From assembly GCA_030762175.1 (NCBI GenBank), contig JAUJEO010000019.1, positions 2,238,001-2,302,000 of the forward strand: a stretch of 64,000 bases of DNA, read 5' to 3'. The notes beneath the pieces were generated by a model. That model searched no databases, was not told the origin of the DNA, and was given only the letters and a program-made list of their open reading frames with translations. The position numbers and the translations under genes are program-made. Positions 1 through 10,506 of the stretch are shown piece after piece (position 1 is the first letter of the stretch; every line of letters begins with the position of its first letter). The DNA is from Metallyticus violacea. Its lineage: Eukaryota; Arthropoda; Insecta; Mantodea; Metallyticidae.

Positions 1-100
1 GAAAAAAAGTGATTATAACGAAGTTTCCAAACTTCGAAAAAAAATTTTTTCTTTTCGAGATTCTTTGCGCATAATTTGCTTGTCTGAGGCTATCAAACTA
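1..100. repeat. Partial satellite monomer at left edge
   Basis: The window opens inside a monomer, at the poly-A stretch before GTGATTATAACG. This 100-bp piece carries the 18-bp dyad, the A/T tract and the GCATAATTTGC variant of the small dyad. The array therefore continues to the left beyond the window. Confidence 0.93.
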
Positions 101-144
101 GTATAATGAAAGAGAACCAGTTATCTCAAATAAGAACGGAAAAA

Positions 145-161
145 AAGTGATTCTAACGAAG
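145..161 (-). other. CENP-B-box-like motif, one example of many
   Basis: The minus strand of 145-161 reads CTTCGTTAGAATCACTT. The mammalian CENP-B box is CTTCGTTGGAAACGGGA, with essential pattern NTTCGNNNNANNCGGGN. The match is 11 of 17 to the human box and 6 of 9 essential bases: TTCG, the central A and the first C of CGGG are present, while GGG is replaced. The motif recurs in monomers with CTAACGAAG. It loses its CpG in those with CTAAGGAAG, and it is removed by a 6-bp deletion in a few. The partial match could be chance, and binding is unproven. Confidence 0.35.
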
Positions 162-174
162 TTTCCAAACTTCG
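157..174. repeat. 18-bp dyad in each monomer
   Basis: CGAAGTTTCCAAACTTCG is a perfect inverted repeat with 8-bp arms (157-164 and 167-174) separated by CC. It recurs at the same place in most monomers. In the CTAAGGAAG subtype the outer C becomes G, leaving 7-bp arms. In the GAGGTTTCCAATC subtype two inner positions are altered. It could extrude as a small hairpin or bind a dimeric protein, but this is inference from symmetry alone. Confidence 0.85.
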
Positions 175-197
175 AAAAAAATTTTTTTTCTTTTCGA
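172..197. repeat. TCGA-bounded imperfect inverted repeat around the A/T tract
   Basis: The left end TCGAAAA and right end TTTTCGA pair exactly over 7 bp. One A:C mismatch follows, then three more A:T pairs close a short T loop. It overlaps the 18-bp dyad by three bases. Tract lengths vary by one or two bases between monomers, the most frequent indel in the array. Confidence 0.7.
175..189. other. Phased A/T tract (A7T8 here, commonly A8T7)
   Basis: One long A tract followed directly by a T tract occurs in nearly every monomer, so rigid or bent DNA recurs about every 139 bp. Tracts of this type are known to disfavour nucleosomes and to be bound by minor-groove AT-hook proteins. Exceptions include the AAATAAAATTTTAATC subtype (for example 1982-1997) and a C interruption at about 14881. 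Confidence 0.7.
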
Positions 198-207
198 GAT
201 TCTTTGC

Positions 208-218
208 GCATAATATGC
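208..218. repeat. 11-bp dyad GCATA-A-TATGC
   Basis: GCATAATATGC has 5-bp arms around a single A and overlaps TGCGCA (205-210). It recurs in most monomers. A subtype first seen at 2293-2304 reads GCATACCTATGC, which changes the centre to CC but keeps both arms. Confidence 0.75.
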
Positions 219-238
219 TTGTCTGAGGCTATCAAACT

Positions 239-3200
239 AGTATAATGAAAGAGAACCAGTAATCTGAAATAAGAACGGAAAAAAAGTGATTATAACGAAA
301 TTTCCAAACTTCGAAAAAAAATTTTTTTCTTTTCGAGATTCTTTGCGCATAATATGCTTGTCTAATGCTATCAAACTAGTATAATGAAAGAGAACAAGTT
401 ATCTTAAATAAGAACGGAAAAAAAGTGATTCTAACGAAGTTTCCAAACTTCTTAAAAAAAATTTTTTTCTTTTCGAGATTCTTTGCGCATAATATGCTTG
501 TCTAAGGCTATCAAACTAGAATAATGAAAGAGAAGAAGTTATCTCAAATAAGAATGGAAAAAAAGTGATTCTAAGGAAGTTTCCAAACTTCGAAAAAAAT
601 TTTTTTTCTTTTCCAGATTATTTGCGCATAATATGCTTGTCTGAGGCTATCAAACTAGTATAATGAAAGAGAACCAGTTATCTCAAATAAGAAAGGAAAA
701 AAAGTGATTCTAACGAGGTTTCCAATCTTCGAAAAAAAATTTTTTTCTTTTCTAGATTCTTTGCGCATAATATGCTTTTCTGAGGCTATCAAACTAGTAT
801 AATGAAAGACAACCAGTTATCTCAAATAAGAACGGAAAAAAAGTGATTCTAACGAAGTTTCCAAACTTCGAAAAAAAATTTATTTCTTTTCGAGAATATT
901 TGCGCATAATATGCTTGTCTAAGGCTATCAAACTAGTATAATGAAAGAGAACATGTTATCTCAAATAAGAACGGAAAAAAAGTGATTCTAACGAAGTTTC
1001 CAAACTTCGAAAAAAAATTTTTTTCTTTTCGAGAGTCTTTGCGCATAATATGCTTGTCTGAGGCTATCAAACTAGTATAATGAAAGAGAACCAGTAATCT
1101 TAAATAAGAACGGAAAAAAAGTGATTATAACGAAGTTTCCAAACTTCGAAAAAAAATTTTTTCTTTTCGAGATTCTTTGCGCATAATATGCTTGTCTAAG
1201 GCTATCAAACAAGTATAATGAAAGAGAACAAGTTATCTCAAATAAAAATGGAAAAAAAGTGATTCTAAGGAAGTTTCCAAACTTCGAAAAAAAATTTTTT
1301 TCTTTTCGAGATTCTTTGCGCATAATATGCTTGTCTGAGGCTATCAAACTAGTATAATGAAAGAGAACCAGTTATCTCAAATAAGAACGGAAAAAAAGTG
1401 ATTCTAACGAAGTTTCCAAACTTCGAAAAAAAAATTTTTTCTTTTCGAGATTCTTTGCGCATAATATGCTTGTCTAGGGCTATCAAACAAGTATAATGAA
1501 AGAGAACAAGTTATCTCAAATAAGAATGGAAAAAAAGTGATTCTAAGGAAGTTTCCAAACTTCGAAAAAAAATTTTTTTCTTTTCGAGATTCTTTGCGCA
1601 TAATATGCTTGTCTAAGGCTATCAAACTAGTATAATGAAAGAGAACAAGTTATCTTAAATAAGAACGGAAAAAAAGTGATTCTAACGAAGTTTCCAAACT
1701 TCGAAAAAAAATTTTTTTCTTTTCGAGATTCTTTGCGCATAATATGCTTGTCTAAGGCTATCAAACTAGTATAATGAAAGAGAACAAGTTATCTCAAATA
1801 AGAATGGAAAAAAAGTGATTCTAAGGAAGTTTCCAAACTTCGAAAAAAAATTTTTTTCTTTTCGAGATTCTTTGCGCATAATATGCTTGTCTGAGGCTAT
1901 CAAACTTGTATAATGAAAGAGAACCAGTTATCTCAAATAAGAACGGAAAAAAAGTGATTCTAACGAAGTTTCCAAACTTCGAAATAAAATTTTAATCTTT
2001 TCGAGATTCTTTGCGCAAAATATGCTTGTCTGAGGCTATCAAACTAGTATAATGAAAGAGAACCAGTAATCTTAAATAAGAACGGAAAAAAAGTGATTCT
2101 AACGAAGTTTCCAAACTTCGAAAAAAAAATTTTTTCTTTTCGAGATTCTTTGCGCATAATATGCTTGTCTGAGGCTATCAAACTAGTATAATGAAAGAGA
2201 ACCAGTTATCTCAGATAAGAATGGAAAAAAAGTGATTCTAACGAAGTTTCCAAACTTCGAAAAAAAATTTTTTTCTTTTCGAGATTCTTTGCGCATACCT
2301 ATGCTTTTCTGAGGCTATCAAACTAGTATAATGAAAGAGAACCAGTTATCTCAAATAAGAACGGAAAAAAAGTGATTCCAACGAAGTTTCCAAACTTCGA
2401 AAAAAAAATTTTTTCTTTTAGAGATTCTTTGCGCATAATATGCTTTTCTGAGGCTATCAAAATAGTATAATGAAAGAGAACCAGTTATCTCAAATAAGAA
2501 CGGAAAAAAAGTGATTCTAACGAAGTTTCCAAACTTCGAAATAAAATTTTTTTCTTTTCGAGATTCTTTGCGCATAATATGCTTGTCTGAGGCTATCAAA
2601 CTAGTATAATGAAAGAGAACGAGTAATCTTAAATAAGAACGGAAAAAAAGTGATTCTAACGAAGTTTCCAAACTTCGAAAAAAAATTTTTTTCTTTTCGA
2701 GATTCTTTGCGCATAATATGCTTGTCTAAGGCTATCAAACTAGTATAATTAAAGAGAACAAGTTATCTCAAATAAGAACGGAAAAAAAGTGATTCTAACG
2801 AAGTTTCCAAACTTCGAAAAAAAATTTTTTTCTTTTCGAGATTCTTTGCGCATAATATGCTTGTCTGAGGCTATCAAACTAGTATAATGAAAGAGAACCA
2901 GTAATCTTAAATAAGAACGGAAAAAAAGTGATTCTAACGAAGTTTCCAAACTTCGAAAAAAAATTTTTTTCTTTTCGAGATTCTTTGCGCATAATATGCT
3001 TGTCTAAGGCTATCAAACTAGTATAATGAAAGAGAACAAGTTATCTCAAATAAGAATGTAAAAAAAGTGATTCTAAGGAAGTTTCCAAACTTCGAAAAAA
3101 AATTTTTTTCTTTTCGAGATTCTTTGCGCATAATATGCTTGTCTGAGGCTATCAAACTAGTATAATGAAAGAGAACCAGTTATCTCAAATAAGAACGGAA

Positions 3201-5372
3201 AAAAAGTGATTCTAACGAGGTTTCCAATCTTCGAAAAAAAATTTTTTTCTTTTCTAGATTCTTTGCGTATAATATGCTTTTCTGAGACTATCAAACTAGT
3301 ATAATGAAAGAGAACCAGTTATCTCAAATAAGAACGGAAAAAAAGTGATTCTAACGAAGTTTCCAAACTTCGAAAAAAATTTTTTTTCTTTTCGAGATTC
3401 TTTGCGCATAATATGCTTGTCTAAGGCTATCAAACTAGTATAATGAAAGAGAACAAGTTATCTCAAATAAGAACGGAAAAAAAGTGATTCTAACGAAGTT
3501 TCCAAACTTCGAAAAAAAATTTTTTTCTTTTCGAGATTCTTTGCGCATTATATGCTATCAAACTAGTATAATGAAAGAGAACCAGTAATCTTAAATAAGA
3601 ACGGAAAAAAAGTGTTTCTAACGAAGTTTCCAAACTTCGAAAAAAATTTTTTTTCTTTTCGAGATTCTTTGCGCATAATATGCTTGTCTAAGGCTATCAA
3701 ACTAGTATAATGAAAGAGAACAAGTTATCTCAAATAAGAATGGAAAAAAAGTGATTCCTAGGAAGTTTCCAAACTTCGAAAAAAAATTTTTTTCTTTTCG
3801 AGATTCTTTGCGCATAATATGCTTGTCTAAGGCTATCAAACTAGTATAATGAAAGAGAACAAGTTATCTTAAATAAGAACGGAAAAAAAGTGATTCTAAC
3901 GAAGTTTCCAAACTTCGAAAAAAAATTTTTTTCTTTTCGAGATTCTTTGCGCATTATATGCTTGTCTAAGGCTATCAAACTAGTATAATGAAAGAGAACA
4001 AGTTATCTCAAATAAGAATGGAAAAAAAGTGATTCTAAGGAAGTTTCCAAACTTCGAAAAAAAAATTTTTTTCTTTTCGAGATTCTTTGCGCATAATATG
4101 CTTGTCTGAGGCTATCAAACTAGTATAATGAAAGAGAACCAGTTATCTCAAATAAGAACGGAAAAAAAGTGATTCTAACGAAGTTTCCAAACTTCGAAAT
4201 AAAATTTTAATCTTTTCGAGATTCTTTGCGCAATATATGCTTGTCTGAGGCTATCAAACTAGTATATTGAAAGAGAACCAGTAATCTTAAATAAGAACGG
4301 AAAAAAAGTGATTCTAACGAAGTTTCCTAACTTCGAAAAAAAAATTTTTTCTTTTCGAGATTCTTTGCGCATAATATGCTTGTCTAAGGCTATCAAACTA
4401 GTATAATGAAAGAGAACAAGTTATCTCAAATAAGAACGGAAAAAAAGTGATTCTAACGAAGTTTCCAAACTTCGAAAAAAAATTTTTTTCTTTTCGAGAT
4501 TCTTTGCGCATAATATGCTTGTCTGAGGCTATCAAACTAGTATAATGAAAGAGAACCAGTAATCTTAAATAAGAACGGAAAAAAGTGATTATAACGAAGT
4601 TTCCAAACTTCGAAAAAAAATTTTTTTCTTTTCGAGATTCTTTGCGCATAATATGCTTGTCTAAGGCTATCAAACTAGAATAATGAAAGAGAACAAGTTA
4701 TCTCAAATAAGAATGGAAAAAAAGTGATTCTAAGGAAGTTTCCAAACTTCGAAAAAAAATTCTTTTCTTTTCCAGATTATTTGCGCATAATATGCTTGTC
4801 TGAGGCTATCAAACTAGTATAATGAAAGAGAACCAGTTATCTCAAATAAGAACGGAAAAAAAGTGATTCTAACGAGGTTTCCAATCTTCGAAAAAAAATT
4901 TTTTTCTTTTCTAGATTCTTTGCGCATAATATGCTTTTCTGAGGCTATCAAACTAGTATAATGAAAGAGAACCAGTTATCTCAAATAAGAACGGAAAAAA
5001 AGTGATTCTAACGAAGTTTCCAAACTTCGAAAAAAAATTTTTTTCTTTTCGAGAATATTTGCGCATAATATGCTTGTCTAAGGCTATCAAACTAGTATAT
5101 ATGAAAGAAAACAAGTGATCTCAAATAAGAACGGAAAAAAAGTGATTCTAACGAAGTTTCCAAACTTCGAAAAAAAAATTTTTTCTTTTCGAGATTCTTT
5201 GCGCATAATATGCTTGTCTAAGGCTATCAAACTAGTATAATGAAAGAGAACCAGTAATCTTAAATAAGAACGGAAAAAAAGTGATTATAACGAAGTTTCC
5301 AAACTTCGAAAAAAACTTTTTTTCTTTTCGAGATTCTTTGCGCATAATATGCTTGTCTAAGGCTATCAAACA
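239..5372. repeat. Unit A, copy 1 (5,134 bp, 37 monomers)
   Basis: This is the first copy of a 37-monomer unit, 9 bp short of 37 x 139. Diagnostic variants in order include AATCTGAAATAAG (261), CTTAAAAAAA (about 450), GAAAGGAAA (690), GAGAGTC (1030), CTAGGGCT (1475), TTTTAATC (1990), GCATACCTATGC (2293), TATAATTAAAG (2744), a monomer with an 11-bp deletion (3551), CCTAGGAAG (3757) and TATATATGAAAGAAAAC (5095). All recur 5,134 bp later. The left boundary is set where CTAG at 237-240 differs from CAAG at 5371-5374. Confidence 0.9.
3551..3556. repeat. 11-bp deletion monomer
   Basis: At this point TATGCT runs straight into ATCAAACTAG. The 11 bases between two GCT triplets (normally through TTGTCTGAGG) are missing. 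The same junction occurs at 8685 in unit A copy 2 and at about 20890 in the rearranged third copy, so it is a good marker of common descent. Confidence 0.85.
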
Positions 5373-8300
5373 AGTATAATGAAAGAGAACCAGTAATCTG
5401 AAATAAGAACGGAAAAAAAGTGATTATAACGAAATTTCCAAACTTCGAAAAAAAATTTTTTTCTTTTCGAGATTCTTTGCGCATAATATGCTTGTCTAAT
5501 GCTATCAAACTAGTATAATGAAAGAGAACAAGTTATCTTAAATAAGAACGGAAAAAAAGTGATTCTAACGAAGTTTCCAAACTTCTTAAAAAAAATTTTT
5601 TTCTTTTCGAGATTCTTTGCGCATAATATGCTTGTCTAAGGCTATCAAACTAGAATAATGAAAGAGAAGAAGTTATCTCAAATAAGAATGGAAAAAAAGT
5701 GATTCTAAGGAAGTTTCCAAACTTCGAAAAAAATTTTTTTTCTTTTCCAGATTATTTGCGCATAATATGCTTGTCTGAGGCTATCAAACTAGTATAATGA
5801 AAGAGAACCAGTTATCTCAAATAAGAAAGGAAAAAAAGTGATTCTAACGAGGTTTCCAATCTTCGAAAAAAAATTTTTTTCTTTTCTAGATTCTTTGCGC
5901 ATAATATGCTTTTCTGAGGCTATCAAACTAGTATAATGAAAGACAACCAGTTATCTCAAATAAGAACGGAAAAAAAGTGATTCTAACGAAGTTTCCAAAC
6001 TTCGAAAAAAAATTTATTTCTTTTCGAGAATATTTGCGCATAATATGCTTGTCTAAGGCTATCAAACTAGTATAATGAAAGAGAACATGTTATCTCAAAT
6101 AAGAACGGAAAAAAAGTGATTCTAACGAAGTTTCCAAACTTCGAAAAAAAATTTTTTTCTTTTCGAGAGTCTTTGCGCATAATATGCTTGTCTGAGGCTA
6201 TCAAACTAGTATAATGAAAGAGAACCAGTAATCTTAAATAAGAACGGAAAAAAAGTGATTATAACGAAGTTTCCAAACTTCGAAAAAAAATTTTTTCTTT
6301 TCGAGATTCTTTGCGCATAATATGCTTGTCTAAGGCTATCAAACAAGTATAATGAAAGAGAACAAGTTATCTCAAATAAAAATGGAAAAAAAGTGATTCT
6401 AAGGAAGTTTCCAAACTTCGAAAAAAAATTTTTTTCTTTTCGAGATTCTTTGCGCATAATATGCTTGTCTGAGGCTATCAAACTAGTATAATGAAAGAGA
6501 ACCAGTTATCTCAAATAAGAACGGAAAAAAAGTGATTCTAACGAAGTTTCCAAACTTCGAAAAAAAAATTTTTTCTTTTCGAGATTCTTTGCGCATAATA
6601 TGCTTGTCTAGGGCTATCAAACAAGTATAATGAAAGAGAACAAGTTATCTCAAATAAGAATGGAAAAAAAGTGATTCTAAGGAAGTTTCCAAACTTCGAA
6701 AAAAAATTTTTTTCTTTTCGAGATTCTTTGCGCATAATATGCTTGTCTAAGGCTATCAAACTAGTATAATGAAAGAGAACAAGTTATCTTAAATAAGAAC
6801 GGAAAAAAAGTGATTCTAACGAAGTTTCCAAACTTCGAAAAAAAATTTTTTTCTTTTCGAGATTCTTTGCGCATAATATGCTTGTCTAAGGCTATCAAAC
6901 TAGTATAATGAAAGAGAACAAGTTATCTCAAATAAGAATGGAAAAAAAGTGATTCTAAGGAAGTTTCCAAACTTCGAAAAAAAATTTTTTTCTTTTCGAG
7001 ATTCTTTGCGCATAATATGCTTGTCTGAGGCTATCAAACTTGTATAATGAAAGAGAACCAGTTATCTCAAATAAGAACGGAAAAAAAGTGATTCTAACGA
7101 AGTTTCCAAACTTCGAAATAAAATTTTAATCTTTTCGAGATTCTTTGCGCAAAATATGCTTGTCTGAGGCTATCAAACTAGTATAATGAAAGAGAACCAG
7201 TAATCTTAAATAAGAACGGAAAAAAAGTGATTCTAACGAAGTTTCCAAACTTCGAAAAAAAAATTTTTTCTTTTCGAGATTCTTTGCGCATAATATGCTT
7301 GTCTGAGGCTATCAAACTAGTATAATGAAAGAGAACCAGTTATCTCAGATAAGAATGGAAAAAAAGTGATTCTAACGAAGTTTCCAAACTTCGAAAAAAA
7401 ATTTTTTTCTTTTCGAGATTCTTTGCGCATACCTATGCTTTTCTGAGGCTATCAAACTAGTATAATGAAAGAGAACCAGTTATCTCAAATAAGAACGGAA
7501 AAAAAGTGATTCCAACGAAGTTTCCAAACTTCGAAAAAAAAATTTTTTCTTTTAGAGATTCTTTGCGCATAATATGCTTTTCTGAGGCTATCAAAATAGT
7601 ATAATGAAAGAGAACCAGTTATCTCAAATAAGAACGGAAAAAAAGTGATTCTAACGAAGTTTCCAAACTTCGAAATAAAATTTTTTTCTTTTCGAGATTC
7701 TTTGCGCATAATATGCTTGTCTGAGGCTATCAAACTAGTATAATGAAAGAGAACGAGTAATCTTAAATAAGAACGGAAAAAAAGTGATTCTAACGAAGTT
7801 TCCAAACTTCGAAAAAAAATTTTTTTCTTTTCGAGATTCTTTGCGCATAATATGCTTGTCTAAGGCTATCAAACTAGTATAATTAAAGAGAACAAGTTAT
7901 CTCAAATAAGAACGGAAAAAAAGTGATTCTAACGAAGTTTCCAAACTTCGAAAAAAAATTTTTTTCTTTTCGAGATTCTTTGCGCATAATATGCTTGTCT
8001 GAGGCTATCAAACTAGTATAATGAAAGAGAACCAGTAATCTTAAATAAGAACGGAAAAAAAGTGATTCTAACGAAGTTTCCAAACTTCGAAAAAAAATTT
8101 TTTTCTTTTCGAGATTCTTTGCGCATAATATGCTTGTCTAAGGCTATCAAACTAGTATAATGAAAGAGAACAAGTTATCTCAAATAAGAATGTAAAAAAA
8201 GTGATTCTAAGGAAGTTTCCAAACTTCGAAAAAAAATTTTTTTCTTTTCGAGATTCTTTGCGCATAATATGCTTGTCTGAGGCTATCAAACTAGTATAAT

Positions 8301-10506
8301 GAAAGAGAACCAGTTATCTCAAATAAGAACGGAAAAAAAGTGATTCTAACGAGGTTTCCAATCTTCGAAAAAAAATTTTTTTCTTTTCTAGATTCTTTGC
8401 GTATAATATGCTTTTCTGAGACTATCAAACTAGTATAATGAAAGAGAACCAGTTATCTCAAATAAGAACGGAAAAAAAGTGATTCTAACGAAGTTTCCAA
8501 ACTTCGAAAAAAATTTTTTTTCTTTTCGAGATTCTTTGCGCATAATATGCTTGTCTAAGGCTATCAAACTAGTATAATGAAAGAGAACAAGTTATCTCAA
8601 ATAAGAACGGAAAAAAAGTGATTCTAACGAAGTTTCCAAACTTCGAAAAAAAATTTTTTTCTTTTCGAGATTCTTTGCGCATTATATGCTATCAAACTAG
8701 TATAATGAAAGAGAACCAGTAATCTTAAATAAGAACGGAAAAAAAGTGTTTCTAACGAAGTTTCCAAACTTCGAAAAAAATTTTTTTTCTTTTCGAGATT
8801 CTTTGCGCATAATATGCTTGTCTAAGGCTATCAAACTAGTATAATGAAAGAGAACAAGTTATCTCAAATAAGAATGGAAAAAAAGTGATTCCTAGGAAGT
8901 TTCCAAACTTCGAAAAAAAATTTTTTTCTTTTCGAGATTCTTTGCGCATAATATGCTTGTCTAAGGCTATCAAACTAGTATAATGAAAGAGAACAAGTTA
9001 TCTTAAATAAGAACGGAAAAAAAGTGATTCTAACGAAGTTTCCAAACTTCGAAAAAAAATTTTTTTCTTTTCGAGATTCTTTGCGCATTATATGCTTGTC
9101 TAAGGCTATCAAACTAGTATAATGAAAGAGAACAAGTTATCTCAAATAAGAATGGAAAAAAAGTGATTCTAAGGAAGTTTCCAAACTTCGAAAAAAAAAT
9201 TTTTTTCTTTTCGAGATTCTTTGCGCATAATATGCTTGTCTGAGGCTATCAAACTAGTATAATGAAAGAGAACCAGTTATCTCAAATAAGAACGGAAAAA
9301 AAGTGATTCTAACGAAGTTTCCAAACTTCGAAATAAAATTTTAATCTTTTCGAGATTCTTTGCGCAATATATGCTTGTCTGAGGCTATCAAACTAGTATA
9401 TTGAAAGAGAACCAGTAATCTTAAATAAGAACGGAAAAAAAGTGATTCTAACGAAGTTTCCTAACTTCGAAAAAAAAATTTTTTCTTTTCGAGATTCTTT
9501 GCGCATAATATGCTTGTCTAAGGCTATCAAACTAGTATAATGAAAGAGAACAAGTTATCTCAAATAAGAACGGAAAAAAAGTGATTCTAACGAAGTTTCC
9601 AAACTTCGAAAAAAAATTTTTTTCTTTTCGAGATTCTTTGCGCATAATATGCTTGTCTGAGGCTATCAAACTAGTATAATGAAAGAGAACCAGTAATCTT
9701 AAATAAGAACGGAAAAAAGTGATTATAACGAAGTTTCCAAACTTCGAAAAAAAATTTTTTTCTTTTCGAGATTCTTTGCGCATAATATGCTTGTCTAAGG
9801 CTATCAAACTAGAATAATGAAAGAGAACAAGTTATCTCAAATAAGAATGGAAAAAAAGTGATTCTAAGGAAGTTTCCAAACTTCGAAAAAAAATTCTTTT
9901 CTTTTCCAGATTATTTGCGCATAATATGCTTGTCTGAGGCTATCAAACTAGTATAATGAAAGAGAACCAGTTATCTCAAATAAGAACGGAAAAAAAGTGA
10001 TTCTAACGAGGTTTCCAATCTTCGAAAAAAAATTTTTTTCTTTTCTAGATTCTTTGCGCATAATATGCTTTTCTGAGGCTATCAAACTAGTATAATGAAA
10101 GAGAACCAGTTATCTCAAATAAGAACGGAAAAAAAGTGATTCTAACGAAGTTTCCAAACTTCGAAAAAAAATTTTTTTCTTTTCGAGAATATTTGCGCAT
10201 AATATGCTTGTCTAAGGCTATCAAACTAGTATATATGAAAGAAAACAAGTGATCTCAAATAAGAACGGAAAAAAAGTGATTCTAACGAAGTTTCCAAACT
10301 TCGAAAAAAAAATTTTTTCTTTTCGAGATTCTTTGCGCATAATATGCTTGTCTAAGGCTATCAAACTAGTATAATGAAAGAGAACCAGTAATCTTAAATA
10401 AGAACGGAAAAAAAGTGATTATAACGAAGTTTCCAAACTTCGAAAAAAACTTTTTTTCTTTTCGAGATTCTTTGCGCATAATATGCTTGTCTAAGGCTAT
10501 CAAACA
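5373..10506. repeat. Unit A, copy 2 (5,134 bp)
   Basis: This is a direct tandem copy of the preceding unit. Every diagnostic variant I checked along its length is present at exactly +5,134, including single-base A/T-tract differences, and I found no mismatch. After about 10520 the sequence departs from the expected start of another copy: it reads GAACAAGTTATCTC instead of GAACCAGTAATCTG. Confidence 0.9.

Larger units (their letters stand above)
101..239. repeat. Reference monomer (139 bp)
   Basis: This copy is close to the majority sequence and serves here as a coordinate frame. In order it holds the GTATAATG start (101), an AGAACCAG/TTATCTC region, AAGAACGG, a poly-A run, GTGATTCTAACG, the 18-bp dyad (157-174), the A7T8 tract (175-189), the TTTTCGAGATTC segment, TGCGCA (205-210), the GCATA/TATGC dyad (208-218), and GAGGCTATCAAACTA running into the next GTATAATG. 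The next copy starts at 240. An SpeI site, ACTAGT (236-241), spans the junction and recurs in most monomers. The phase chosen for the monomer start is arbitrary. Confidence 0.93.

Noticed and set aside
172..197. Rho-independent terminator from the hairpin followed by T-rich sequence
   Set aside because: The stem is almost pure A:T, has a mismatch, and no gene ends there. It is a part of every monomer.
219..246. Bacterial-type promoter: TTGTCT, 16-bp spacer, TATAAT, in nearly every monomer
   Set aside because: The match is good by eye, but it is a by-product of an AT-rich repeat. There is no gene downstream and the array is of eukaryotic type. It might act as a spurious promoter in a bacterial cloning host only.
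3755..3762. CCTAGGAA variant as a recombinase or attachment site
   Set aside because: It is a single-monomer substitution inside the GTGATTC(TA)GGAAG position, copied only by block duplication. Nothing else suggests site-specific recombination.
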